Shown: in pieces, positions 6,160-13,999 of the stretch
How positions within the stretch are numbered: the stretch's first letter is position 1
Layout: each line of letters starts with the position of its first letter
IMG/VR virus record: IMGVR_UViG_3300028837_000576
Coordinates: 1-20,174 of that record
Source of the DNA: a virus
Direction: 5' to 3' (one strand)
DNA: 20,174 nucleotides
Notes under the pieces: model-generated
The model's database searches: none
Seen by the model: the letters and a program-made list of their open reading frames with translations, nothing else
Told to the model about the DNA's origin: nothing
Made by a program: the position numbers and the translations under genes

Positions 6160-7754
6160 GGCCAGCCGGTGATGGCGGCGATATAGTATTTACAACAGGA
6201 GCGGGCGGTACAGGAGGGACTGCTACTACCGGCGGCGATGTTATTTTCGACACTTCTAACGGAACGGGTGTGAGAATAGGTTCGGCTGTAGCACCTACGG
6301 TTACTTTGGATGTTACCGGTGACGTTAAGATATCGGAAACATTGGCTGTTGATACCGATACTCTTTATGTAGACCCTGTTAATCATCGGGTGGGCATCGA
6401 GACAACAACTCCGAACAATGCGATACAAGTAGCTGGTTTGATTAACTTTGATGATACGTTGTATAATACGCTGATAGGTAAGGATGCAGGAGCTTCCTTA
6501 ACCACCGGCATTCGCAACTCAGCGATGGGTTATTATGCCCTCCGCTCCAACACCACCGGCAATTACAACTCAGCGATGGGTTATCAGGCTCTCTACTCCA
6601 ACACCACCGGCAATTACAACTCAGCGATGGGTATGTCTGCCCTCTACTCCAACACCACCGGCAATTACAACTCAGCGATGGGTTATGCCGCCCTCAACTA
6701 CAACACCACCGGCATTCGCAACTCAGCGATGGGTTATCAGGCTCTCTACTCCAACACCACCGGCAATTACAACTCAGCAATGGGTTATTATGCCCTCCGC
6801 TACAACACCACCGGCAATTACAACTCAGCGATGGGTTATGCCGCTGATTTTTATGTACCTTCGGCAATTACTACAACTGCAGCGGCTGTAGGAACTGAAC
6901 TGGAAATAGGTAATTATTATTATCGAGTATCTTATGTTTTAGATACCAAAGAAACGGCTTTATCAGCATATAAATCAGTTACTACCACCTCTGGCAATCA
7001 GCAAGTGGATTTATCGGGAATACCTACTTATTCGGGGCCAATGACCTGCACGGCCAGAAAGATTTACAGAAATGAAGTAGGATATAGTGGTGTTTTCTAT
7101 CTTGTAACCATAATATCAGATAATACAACAACTATTTATACCGATTCTATGACAGATGCCACTTTGGTTGGTCAGTCACTTCCTAATGACCCCGATTACG
7201 CAATAATGTTAGGGTATAATGCCAAGGCGTTTGAGTCTAACCAATTAGTCTTAGGTTCGGACGGGACGGGGATTACCCACGCCTATTTAGGTGAGGGGGT
7301 ATATGCCACAACTCCAGTAGGTATCACCTTGCACGCTACGGGAGGACAGGGTACAGATAACGCTGGAGGCGACTTTACTATAGCGGCGGGTATAGGAACG
7401 GGTACGGGAGCGGGGGGCGATATTATTTTTCAGACCGCTGCTGCCGGAGGTGGTTCAGGCGACTCGGCAAATTCCCTTAGCGATAGAGTGAAAATAGCAG
7501 CAGATGGTACTACTTATCTCGGTGACGGCGGGACGACGAATTACACCCAAATATCGAGTACCGGTGATTTATCTTTCGCTGGTTCTGCGGGGTTCTATCC
7601 AAGATTCTTGACCCAGGCCAACGAACCTGCTGCGGGGACAGATGCGACGCAGTGTGATACAAGCGAAATGGTTATTTGGAAAGATAGCGATGATAATAGA
7701 GTATACGCTTGTTTCAACGATGGCGGGACAGTAAAAACAGTGGAACTTATATAG
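6129..7754 (+). CDS. Virion fibre, main part with 17-residue repeats
   Basis: The frame is open from 6114; the only early start codon is TTG 6129, preceded at 8 nt by GAAGGA (6115-6120). That gives 541 residues. Order: Gly/Thr-rich fibre sequence (1-35), beta segments with D-V-T-G-D-V-K-I-S (about 60), six 17-residue repeats (130-231) of the N-S-A-M-G-Y-x-A-L-x-x-N-T-T-G-N-Y type found in phage fibres and YadA-like heads, a fibronectin-like domain (about 245-350), more Gly-rich beta sequence, and a C-terminal tip with W-K-D-S-D-D-N-R-V-Y. It probably forms a trimeric receptor-binding fibre. Continuity with the preceding gene would need a -1 shift; separate coupled translation is the alternative. 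Confidence 0.75.
   Translation: MQQRDGEAGLGPAGDGGDIVFTTGAGGTGGTATTGGDVIFDTSNGTGVRIGSAVAPTVTLDVTGDVKISETLAVDTDTLYVDPVNHRVGIETTTPNNAIQVAGLINFDDTLYNTLIGKDAGASLTTGIRNSAMGYYALRSNTTGNYNSAMGYQALYSNTTGNYNSAMGMSALYSNTTGNYNSAMGYAALNYNTTGIRNSAMGYQALYSNTTGNYNSAMGYYALRYNTTGNYNSAMGYAADFYVPSAITTTAAAVGTELEIGNYYYRVSYVLDTKETALSAYKSVTTTSGNQQVDLSGIPTYSGPMTCTARKIYRNEVGYSGVFYLVTIISDNTTTIYTDSMTDATLVGQSLPNDPDYAIMLGYNAKAFESNQLVLGSDGTGITHAYLGEGVYATTPVGITLHATGGQGTDNAGGDFTIAAGIGTGTGAGGDIIFQTAAAGGGSGDSANSLSDRVKIAADGTTYLGDGGTTNYTQISSTGDLSFAGSAGFYPRFLTQANEPAAGTDATQCDTSEMVIWKDSDDNRVYACFNDGGTVKTVELI
6501..6845 (+). repeat. 51-bp tandem repeats in fibre gene
   Basis: Six full 51-bp units run from 6516 to 6821 with partial units on both sides. 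The segment around ACCACCGGCAATTACAACTC is nearly invariant, whereas codons 6-7 and 10-11 of each unit vary (Tyr/Met, Gln/Tyr/Ser/Ala, Arg/Tyr/Asn, Ser/Tyr). Each unit encodes one 17-residue turn of the fibre. High identity between units favours copy-number change by recombination. Confidence 0.95.
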
Positions 7755-7765
7755 GAGAAAAAAAT

Positions 7766-7969
7766 ATGCTGAGTGTAACATTAACAACTTCACAAAAGAA
7801 GTATGATAAATCCTTACCAGGTTTTCTAAGGGAGCATCCACTGCCAGAGGGGATGTCTGTTGGCCAACACATAAAGACATGGTTGGCAGGACAGTATTAT
7901 AAAGAGGCTAAATATGGCTTACAGAAAATAGCTGGCGACGCTATTGAACTGGAAGAAGTTTTTGAATAA
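7766..7969 (+). CDS. Small conserved phage protein after fibre
   Basis: A 67-residue protein starting at ATG 7766, with TAGGAGAAA 5-13 nt upstream overlapping the region after the fibre stop. It begins L-S-V-T-L-T-T-S-Q-K-K-Y-D and contains P-G-F-L-R-E-H-P-L-P-E-G and a helix with W-L-A-G-Q-Y-Y-K-E-A. I have an impression of similar short proteins next to phage fibre genes. No catalytic motif, membrane segment or signal peptide is visible. It could help fibre assembly or attachment, but that is only inferred from position. Confidence 0.6.
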   Translation: MLSVTLTTSQKKYDKSLPGFLREHPLPEGMSVGQHIKTWLAGQYYKEAKYGLQKIAGDAIELEEVFE

Positions 7970-7975
7970 ACCTAA

Positions 7976-7985
7976 TTGGAAAGGG
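7976..7985 (+). promoter_or_regulatory. Strong ribosome site TTGGAAAGGG
   Basis: TTGGAAAGGG ends 5 nt before ATG 7991. It is the same core as in the leaders at 2522 and 10497 and decides the start at 7991 over the TTG that forms its own first three bases. Confidence 0.6.
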
Positions 7986-7990
7986 TAAAA

Positions 7991-8359
7991 ATGATTATTG
8001 ACATGAGTAGTGAATTATTATCACTTAAAGAAGAGCCTCTTGAAGAATTGGAAAAATATGATAATCCTAAATTTATATCTTCAGAGGAAACGCCAGAAGA
8101 AAATCCAGTGCATACTCGAAAGAAAAAACTGTTACTTCGAGATGTTTGTATTGTGGCCTTAATGAATCTTATTTCAATAGATAAAGATTTATCTGGTAAA
8201 GAAAAAAATAAAAGATTCTTTTTGGCTATGAAGCTTCAGAAAGAAGATTTAGTTGATTTAGAAGCAGAGGATATTGCTTTATTGAAAAAGAGAATAGGGT
8301 TAATGTGTACGGTTATTGTTGCTGGAAGAGCTTGGCAATTACTTGAAAATAGGGAATAA
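7991..8359 (+). CDS. Conserved phage protein, helical, unknown role
   Basis: 122 residues from ATG 7991. The first 45 residues are acidic and probably disordered. The rest is helical: L-L-L-R-D-V-C-I-V-A-L-M-N-L (about 46-59), L-S-G-K-E-K-N-K-R-F-F-L-A-M-K-L (67-82), E-A-E-D-I-A-L-L-K-K-R-I (91-102) and a closing V-A-G-R-A-W-Q-L-L-E. This pattern of an L-R-D-V-C helix ending in A-W-x-L-L-E recurs in small phage proteins near tail or fibre genes. It may be a chaperone-like or structural factor, but no function is established. It is separated by 3 nt from the next fibre-like gene. Confidence 0.6.
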   Translation: MIIDMSSELLSLKEEPLEELEKYDNPKFISSEETPEENPVHTRKKKLLLRDVCIVALMNLISIDKDLSGKEKNKRFFLAMKLQKEDLVDLEAEDIALLKKRIGLMCTVIVAGRAWQLLENRE

Positions 8360-8362
8360 GTT

Positions 8363-9082
8363 ATGGCTAATGAAGGAGTTATAAAACTTACACATCCTGT
8401 TGCAAGTTTAGGGACTATAACTTGTAAGATATTAAAACCAGATGATACGGTACGAGATGGACAAACTGCTATAGCTCTTACTGATAGTGGCCATGATAAC
8501 TTGTATTCTAATGCAGGTGCTGTGACTATTGAAGCTGGTGATTCTGTTTTGTACTATCAAGATGGAGTTAACATAACTGGCAAAGAATATCAAGAGGAAG
8601 CAACAGTAGTAAATGAGGATGATTGTAAAGCTGATGTTAGTGCTTTAGCTACAGGAGTAGATTTGGCTACTCATAATGATAGTCTTCTTGCTGTTGATGG
8701 AAAAGTGGATGCCATTCAAGGTGATGTTACAGATATAAAAACTGAAACAGATAAATTGGATGAAATGATAGAAGAAGATAGTGCTGGTAATAAATTTACA
8801 GAAAAAGCGCTAGAAGAAGCCCCAACAGCAGAAATGGATGCTACTGAATTGGCTGCTGCTATGAAAGCCATAACAGGTATTACAGAAGGTGGGACTTGGA
8901 CGTGGGAAAAGATAATGAAAATAACAACTGCTTTTATGGCAGGTGATTGGAGATTAGATGCTACAGGAACTAAACAGGAATTGATGGATGCTGAAGATGG
9001 GTCAACAGTAATACTTGAACAAGATATAACTCGTTCTCCATCAGCAGGAAATAAGTATAGAGATATTTTGGTGAAAATCTAA
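8363..9082 (+). CDS. Coiled-coil fibre-like virion protein
   Basis: This 239-residue protein has an N-terminal beta domain (1-82), then a heptad-like segment (about 90-138: A-L-A-T-G-V-D, then D-G-K-V-D-A-I-Q-G-D-V-T-D-I-K) likely to form a trimeric coiled coil, then K-F-T-E-K-A-L-E-E-A-P, a helical part and a small C-terminal domain containing G-D-W-R-L-D-A-T-G-T-K-Q. I recognise this combination from phage fibre or baseplate-peripheral proteins that join domains through a coiled coil. Composition is AT-rich like the backbone, unlike the large fibre upstream, so it appears native to this phage. It overlaps the next start by one base. Confidence 0.65.
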   Translation: MANEGVIKLTHPVASLGTITCKILKPDDTVRDGQTAIALTDSGHDNLYSNAGAVTIEAGDSVLYYQDGVNITGKEYQEEATVVNEDDCKADVSALATGVDLATHNDSLLAVDGKVDAIQGDVTDIKTETDKLDEMIEEDSAGNKFTEKALEEAPTAEMDATELAAAMKAITGITEGGTWTWEKIMKITTAFMAGDWRLDATGTKQELMDAEDGSTVILEQDITRSPSAGNKYRDILVKI

Positions 9083-9603
9083 TGTCATATAATTTGATTG
9101 CTAACATTATTTCTTCTGTTACAGGTGGACTTTTTAATTTCACCAGAGTTGTTACAGCTGAAGATAAGTTGCTTATATCTCCAGCTTCTATTTTAGCAGC
9201 TTATATAAGATCAGAAGAAACTATGTCAGATCCTGATGATGATGATGATTGGCCTTTATATATTTCTTATTTACCTGATGAAGTTAAAACTAATGCCGGA
9301 GCTATTTATAATACTCAAGGGGTTAAAGACGGTAGATTAATGGAAGGGTCTGTTATTCAGTATCATGGGATACAAATTAAAATTCGTTCAGATGCACACG
9401 ATACTGGATGGGCTAAAATTGAAGATATTTCAAATGATCTTGATTTAATTAACAGAGAAGAAATTAAAGTTGATTCTGAGGACTATCTGATTCATAATGT
9501 TAATAGAATTGGTTCAATTATTTCACTTGGCACTGAACCAGGGACAAAGAAAAGGCAATTATTTACAATTAATTTTTTAGTTACTTTAAGTAGGGTAGTT
9601 TGA
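9082..9603 (+). CDS. Tail-terminator-like protein, copy 1
   Basis: 173 residues. From L30 on it is homologous to the next gene: shared blocks include L-L-I-S-P-A-S-I-L, W-P-L-Y-I-S-Y-L-P-D, N-T-Q-G-V-K-D-G-R-L-M and G-T-K-K-R-Q-L-F. By hand alignment about 87 of 143 positions are identical. The family, with a strand-rich core and an I-R-S...T-G-W-A-K motif, occupies the tail-terminator/minor-capsid place just before the tail tube in many siphophages. Terminators form a hexamer capping the tube and binding the head. This copy has a 28-residue N-terminal extension and an acidic D5 run (51-55). Which copy acts as the terminator is not visible. Confidence 0.65.
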   Translation: MSYNLIANIISSVTGGLFNFTRVVTAEDKLLISPASILAAYIRSEETMSDPDDDDDWPLYISYLPDEVKTNAGAIYNTQGVKDGRLMEGSVIQYHGIQIKIRSDAHDTGWAKIEDISNDLDLINREEIKVDSEDYLIHNVNRIGSIISLGTEPGTKKRQLFTINFLVTLSRVV

Positions 9604-10037
9604 TGCTTTTAATTTCACCAGCTTCTATTTTAACAGCTTATATAAGAGATCAAGGATTAATGTCAGATCCTGCTGATGGTAATACTTGGCCTCTGTATAT
9701 TTCTTATCTTCCTGATGGTGTTGAAAATAATGCTGGTTCTGTTAATAATACTCAAGGAGTTAAAGATGGTAGATTAATGTTAGGCACAGTTATTCAGCAT
9801 CATGGTTTAGAACTAATAATTAGAAGCACTGTACATAATACTGGTTGGGCAAAGATGGAAGCTATAGCAACTAATATAGATTCTATGCTTAGAACTACTA
9901 TTACAGTAGATGGAGAAGATTATGAAATACATAGTATAAAAAGAGATGGTATTATTGAGACTTTAGGCTCTGAATCAGGAACAAAGAAAAGACAATTGTT
10001 TAAAAGTAGATTTTTAATGACAGTTAAAATAATTTAA
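9603..10037 (+). CDS. Tail-terminator-like protein, copy 2
   Basis: A 144-residue paralogue of the preceding gene. ATG 9603 is preferred to TTG 9600; AGTAGGG lies 8 nt upstream and the start overlaps the previous TGA by one base (TGATG). The protein begins at M-L-L-I-S-P-A-S, so it lacks the N-terminal extension of copy 1 and has the more usual length. Its place directly before the tail-tube gene is the canonical one for a terminator. The tandem arrangement and about 60% identity point to a gene duplication followed by divergence, perhaps splitting head-facing and tube-facing roles as in lambda gpZ and gpU; that split is inference. Confidence 0.7.
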   Translation: MLLISPASILTAYIRDQGLMSDPADGNTWPLYISYLPDGVENNAGSVNNTQGVKDGRLMLGTVIQHHGLELIIRSTVHNTGWAKMEAIATNIDSMLRTTITVDGEDYEIHSIKRDGIIETLGSESGTKKRQLFKSRFLMTVKII

Positions 10038-10054
10038 TTTGAAGGGAAATAATA

Positions 10055-10489
10055 ATGGCAAGAATGGATGATGGACACTCAACTACAATTGAATTTGCTT
10101 CAGAAGATAGTGCAGGGCTGAAGATGTATGAAAAAGAAGTATCTCCTCCTGGTATTGAGGGGGGAGGCCCAAATGATACTACAACTATGAGAAATTCAGT
10201 GTATAGGACTTTTGCTCCTAAGAAACTTATTACTTTGACTGATTGTACACTAAAAGTTTCTTACGATGCAGCAATAGAGCCTCAGTTAATAGAATTAGTT
10301 AATGAAAATAATCTAATTACAATAACTTATCCTGATGGTGCTACACTAGCATTCTGGGGGTGGTTAAATTCGTTTATCCCAGATCCTTTAATTGAGGGGG
10401 CACAGCCTGAAGCCACTATTACTATTCACCCATCTAACCAAAATGCTTCTTTAGTAGAAACTGCTCCAGAATTCACGGATCCTGTATAG
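10055..10489 (+). CDS. Major tail tube protein
   Basis: A 144-residue protein with the features of a siphophage tube protein: start M-A-R-M-D-D-G-H-S-T-T-I-E-F, a central K-x-x-T-L-T-D segment (about 55-62), D-A-A-I-E-P-Q-L-I-E-L-V-N-x-N-N-L-I-T-I-T-Y-P-D-G-A (about 71-95), then F-W-G-W-L and a closing strand E-A-T-I-T-I-H-P-S-N-Q-N. Such proteins polymerise as hexameric rings around the tape measure. It follows the terminator-like genes and precedes the chaperone/tape-measure pair, the standard order. GAAGGG lies 8 nt before the ATG, one of the spaced ribosome sites expected for an abundant product. Confidence 0.8.
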   Translation: MARMDDGHSTTIEFASEDSAGLKMYEKEVSPPGIEGGGPNDTTTMRNSVYRTFAPKKLITLTDCTLKVSYDAAIEPQLIELVNENNLITITYPDGATLAFWGWLNSFIPDPLIEGAQPEATITIHPSNQNASLVETAPEFTDPV

Positions 10490-10496
10490 TTTAATG

Positions 10497-10523
10497 AAAC
10501 TTTATTTGGAAAGGGAAACTATG
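10497..10523 (+). promoter_or_regulatory. Translation leader, near-duplicate of 2522-2548
   Basis: 25 of 27 positions match the leader after the capsid gene, including TTTGGAAAGGG 5 nt before the ATG. This sets the start of the next gene at 10521 rather than at the in-frame ATG 10494, which lies just upstream of the duplicated block. Confidence 0.65.
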
Positions 10524-10877
10524 GAAAGTCTAAGATTTGAAACAAGTTTAAAAGAAGTGCCAGTAACATTAGTTGATGCTAATGGCGTTGAAAGACAATG
10601 TACATTAAAAGAATTAACTGGTGCTCAAAGATCGATTTACAATGAAAGTTTTAAGATCAAGATACAAATGGATGGTGACGAAGCTAAAGCAGTTCCTGGT
10701 GAAGATTTTAAAACTTTTCCTGCTGAAGAATTTTTATCAATGTGCCTTTATGATGAAAATGGTGTACAAATAAGTAAAGAAGTAATTGGGGCTTATCCGC
10801 CTAAGAAATTAAGTATAGAAGAAAAAACACGACGTTCTAAAAGATTTTGGTCTAATTTAGTAGGAATGAATAAATAA
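10521..10877 (+). CDS. Probable tail assembly chaperone
   Basis: 118 residues, lying between tube and tape-measure genes, where siphophages encode tail assembly chaperones (lambda G/GT). An N-terminal beta part includes V-P-V-T-L-V-D-A-N-G (about 13-22); then come L-K-E-L-T-G-A-Q-R and an acidic, helical remainder ending in a basic K-T-R-R-S-K-R-F-W helix. Unlike lambda there is no second frame: the frames behind it close quickly and the stop overlaps the tape-measure ATG (TAATG). So if it is the chaperone, it works as a single product. Function is from position; sequence support is weak. Confidence 0.55.
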   Translation: MESLRFETSLKEVPVTLVDANGVERQCTLKELTGAQRSIYNESFKIKIQMDGDEAKAVPGEDFKTFPAEEFLSMCLYDENGVQISKEVIGAYPPKKLSIEEKTRRSKRFWSNLVGMNK

Positions 10878-13354
10878 TGACTGCTCCAACTTTAGATCTT
10901 GGTAATCTATTAGTACATCTTAATGCAGATATATCTCAGTTTGAAAAGAAGATGAGGAAAGCTGAACAGCGGATGAAAAAAGCTGCTGACAACATGACTC
11001 ATCTTGGAAGGCAGATGACTTTGAGGGTCACTTTGCCCATAGTAGCAATGGGAGCTGCTTCTGTTAAAGCATTTGCTTCTTTTGATGATGCTATGATTAA
11101 ATCATTAGCGATCATGAGCGACATTACACCTCAATTAAGAAAAGAAATGGAGGATTTAGCTCTATCTATTTCTAATGAAGGAATTACTTCTGCAACAGAT
11201 TTAGGTAAGTCATATTTTTTCTTAGCTTCAGCTGGTCTTGATGCTCAGCAATCTATGGCTGCTTTAGGAGCGGTAGAAGCATTTGCTGTAGCAGGAGCTT
11301 TTGATATGGCTACCGCAACTGATTTAGCTACAGATGCTCAAAGTGCTTTAGGTTTGACTGTAAAAGATGCGCAACAAAATTTAGTGAATATGACAAGAGT
11401 TACAGATGCTTTAATAGGTGCTAACACTTTAGCTAATGCTTCTACTAAACAATTTGCTTTATCTTTAACTTCTCAAGCTGGCCCAGCTATGAAAGCATAT
11501 GGTATTGAATTAGAAGAAGGCCTTGCAGTCTTAGCTGCTTATGCCGATCAAGGTATTAAAGCTCAAAATTCTGGAAATCTTTTTAGTAGAATGCTTCGTT
11601 TGATGACCAAGGGATTTTTAGATAATGAGAAAGTTTGGAAACGATTCAAAATAGATATATTTGAGGCTAGTGGTAAATTAAAACCTATGGCTACAATTGT
11701 AGGTGATTTATCAAATGCCTTAGGAGAAATGTCTACTAAGCAAAAAATCTCTACTTTAGCTATGCTGGGGTTTCAGGCTCGTTCTCAGCAAGCTATTCTC
11801 CCTTTGTTGGGCCTTCAGGATAGAATAGCAGGATATAATGAAGCTCTTTTAAAAATGAAAGGTATAACTGAGGAAGTCTATCAAAAACAATTAAAATCTT
11901 TTTCTTCTCAGATGAAAATTTTATGGAATAATATTAAAAATGCGGGCATAGTAATTGGTAAAATTTTAGCTCCAACACTTTTATCATTAAATGAGAAAAT
12001 TAAGAGTTTAGCAATAGGATGGAGAGGCCTTTCTTTAAACACTCAAAAATTAATTATAGGATTTGCTTTGCTCGCTGCTTCAGTTGGGCCAGTTTTATTA
12101 GTTTTTGGCTCATTTATTAAATTATTATTATTAGTTAAGATCGCTGCTCTAGCAGGTGCTGCTTCAATAGGAATTCTTATGGGTTCTATACTTGCACTAT
12201 ATGCAGCAATTGGAAGTTTTGCTTTAGGAACATATCTTGCAAATGAGTATAAGTGGGTTGCAGAAGCGGGTAATAAAACAATAATTTCCTTATGGAAAGG
12301 CTGGGAGCGATTAAAAAATGTAGTTGAATTATCGGGTGCTGCTATAAAATTAATTTGGAGTGGAGTAACTAAATCTATTATCAATTCTTTTTCTTTTGTT
12401 ATCGTGAAAGTAGCTCAGGGTTTAAGCAAACTTGAAGACATGATAAATAAATTACCATTTATAGAAAGTATAAATCTAGGTGCTGCTGCTGTAGAAAAAT
12501 GGGCAGCCTCTATGACAGAAGGAATGGTTACCCCTCAAGTTGAATTTAGAAAAGCTGTTGAAGAAGCAAATAAAAAATTGGAAGACCAATTAGCTATGAT
12601 CGACAGCATATCAGCAGAGGCTCAAAAAGAAATAGATATTAAATTTGCTCGCAAGAAAGATGGAACTTCTTCATTAGATGAAATGATTCAAAAGATAAAA
12701 GAAATATTAGTTGACATTGACAATGATGTACAAGAAAAAACAAAAAATTGGCAAGGATGGTTTAATGATTGGGCTGGTAGTGCTTTAGATACTTTTAGTA
12801 ATATGAGTCAGATAGCCAGCGATGCGATGGATAGTGTAGCTGATTCATTGACTGATTTGGTAATGAGAGGTAAGGCTGATTTTAATACTTTGGCTAATGC
12901 TGTTTTAGAAGATATAACTAGAATGATAATCAAAGCACAACTAGCAAGAGCTTTAATGTCTTTTATGCCAGGAATAATTCCTACTGCACCAGGGGTGACT
13001 ACTCCGGTCACAGTAGAACCTGTTGCAGTTCAACATGCTGGTGGAATGATAGGACAAGTAAATTCTTCTAGATTTGTTGCTTCTAATATTTTTAATAATG
13101 CTCCAAGATTTCATAATGGTGGGTTAGCTGCTAATGAAGTGCCTATTATAGCAGAAAAAGGCGAAAGGATTTTGAGTAAGAAGGAAGTGGCAGAGGGTGT
13201 GGGTAGAGATAAGAGGAGTTCAACAGTAAACATAACAGTTCAAGCAATAGATGCTCAGGGTACTTATCAATTTTTGAATAATAATAAAAGAGCTATTGCT
13301 TCTATGCTTCAAGGTACAATACAAAATAATCATCCTAGTAGAAGGGTTAAATAA
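10877..13354 (+). CDS. Tail tape measure protein
   Basis: 825 residues. Residues 20-45 form a charged helix. Residues 60-260 match the TP901-type tape-measure core (A-S-F-D-D-A-M, then D-L-A-L-S-I-S, then long A/G/L helices with F-F-L-A-S-A-G and N-L-F-S-R-M-L). Residues about 390-455 are strongly hydrophobic, able to span a membrane during DNA ejection. Residues about 628-695 resemble the lambda gpH C-terminal domain (W-F-N-D-W-A-G-S-A-L-D, then F-N-T-L-A-N-A-V-L-E-D-I). A Gly-rich tail follows with E-V-P-I-I-A-E-K-G-E-R-I-L-S. At the usual 0.15 nm per residue the tail would be roughly 120 nm. It overlaps the upstream gene by one base. Confidence 0.92.
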   Translation: MTAPTLDLGNLLVHLNADISQFEKKMRKAEQRMKKAADNMTHLGRQMTLRVTLPIVAMGAASVKAFASFDDAMIKSLAIMSDITPQLRKEMEDLALSISNEGITSATDLGKSYFFLASAGLDAQQSMAALGAVEAFAVAGAFDMATATDLATDAQSALGLTVKDAQQNLVNMTRVTDALIGANTLANASTKQFALSLTSQAGPAMKAYGIELEEGLAVLAAYADQGIKAQNSGNLFSRMLRLMTKGFLDNEKVWKRFKIDIFEASGKLKPMATIVGDLSNALGEMSTKQKISTLAMLGFQARSQQAILPLLGLQDRIAGYNEALLKMKGITEEVYQKQLKSFSSQMKILWNNIKNAGIVIGKILAPTLLSLNEKIKSLAIGWRGLSLNTQKLIIGFALLAASVGPVLLVFGSFIKLLLLVKIAALAGAASIGILMGSILALYAAIGSFALGTYLANEYKWVAEAGNKTIISLWKGWERLKNVVELSGAAIKLIWSGVTKSIINSFSFVIVKVAQGLSKLEDMINKLPFIESINLGAAAVEKWAASMTEGMVTPQVEFRKAVEEANKKLEDQLAMIDSISAEAQKEIDIKFARKKDGTSSLDEMIQKIKEILVDIDNDVQEKTKNWQGWFNDWAGSALDTFSNMSQIASDAMDSVADSLTDLVMRGKADFNTLANAVLEDITRMIIKAQLARALMSFMPGIIPTAPGVTTPVTVEPVAVQHAGGMIGQVNSSRFVASNIFNNAPRFHNGGLAANEVPIIAEKGERILSKKEVAEGVGRDKRSSTVNITVQAIDAQGTYQFLNNNKRAIASMLQGTIQNNHPSRRVK

Positions 13355-13357
13355 TAA

Positions 13358-13999
13358 ATGAATTTAGTTATTAATGATTTTGTTGGGGATGCTGCTTATG
13401 GAAGTTTTGGAGAGCAGGCTCCTTTGATAAAATCTTTTAATTGGTTAACTGATTTAGTAAGTTTTGATTCTGGTAAAGAACAAAGAAATCAAATACTTGA
13501 ACAACCAATAAGGGAATGGCCTATTAATTGGCAGTGGATGGATGAAGATGCAAGAGATAAACTTATAGAATTATTTCAAAGAACGAAAGGACGTTATGCC
13601 ACTTTTTTGTATAAAGATGAAGAAGATTATGCTTGCACTGTAGCAGATTGTAGCATCACAGCAATTGCAGCACAAACAGATTTTCAGTTGATAAAAACTT
13701 ATTATCCTGGTGAAACAGAAGAATGGAGTGAGAATAGAAAAGATATTGCTCCTAGTGCTGTATTTCAACCATTAGTATTTTTAGATGATGTTTATCAAAC
13801 TGAAGGAGTTGATTACACTTTAGATGATACAACTGGAATTGTTATTTTTGGTGCTGCTCCCGGTGCTGGTGTAATTTTTACAGCAGCTTATCAGTTTTAT
13901 TTTAGAGTGCGTTTTGAAGATGATATCCACACAGATATAGAACATCAAAAAGGATATTGGAGTTATGAAAATTTAAAATTGGTTGAGGTGCTAAGTTGA
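13358..13999 (+). CDS. DUF2460 distal tail protein
   Basis: A 213-residue protein in the distal-tail position after the tape measure. The DUF2460 pattern is visible: L-I-K-S-F-N-W-L-T-D near 22-31, a region with R-E-W-P-I-N-W-Q-W-M near 51-60, a segment with F-L-Y-K-D-E-E-D near 82-89, and beta strands in the C-terminal half (G-V-D-Y-T-L-D, then F-Y-F-R-V-R-F-E-D-D). In the Rhodobacter gene transfer agent the equivalent gene forms the distal tail ring joining tube and tip. A 3-nt gap separates it from the tape measure, and it overlaps the next gene by 4 nt (TTGA). It is the first of four genes with RcGTA tail-tip order. Confidence 0.85.
   Translation: MNLVINDFVGDAAYGSFGEQAPLIKSFNWLTDLVSFDSGKEQRNQILEQPIREWPINWQWMDEDARDKLIELFQRTKGRYATFLYKDEEDYACTVADCSITAIAAQTDFQLIKTYYPGETEEWSENRKDIAPSAVFQPLVFLDDVYQTEGVDYTLDDTTGIVIFGAAPGAGVIFTAAYQFYFRVRFEDDIHTDIEHQKGYWSYENLKLVEVLS

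Noticed and set aside
6516-6821. CRISPR array
   Set aside because: Units are contiguous, in frame, and have no unique spacers; they encode fibre repeats.
6501-6845. Diversity-generating retroelement variable region
   Set aside because: Variation among the repeats is suggestive, but the window has no reverse transcriptase, template repeat or accessory gene, so it is only a point to check.
6535-6891. 118-residue repetitive + strand frame inside the fibre gene
   Set aside because: It is the 51-bp repeat read in another frame; a repeat unit divisible by three keeps any stop-free frame open. The fibre frame has the recognisable protein.
10822-10828. AAAAAAC heptamer near the end of the chaperone-position gene as a -1 frameshift site
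   Set aside because: It is not in the phase needed for slippage from the coding frame, and the -1 frame closes at the TAA at 10838-10840. No second chaperone frame exists before the tape measure.
12043-12384. 113-residue minus-strand frame opposite the tape measure
   Set aside because: It lies opposite strongly supported coding sequence, has no family features, and every real gene here is on the + strand. The same applies to the other minus-strand frames (for example 1729-1929, 2572-2853, 4565-4804, 7569-7880, 19088-19411).
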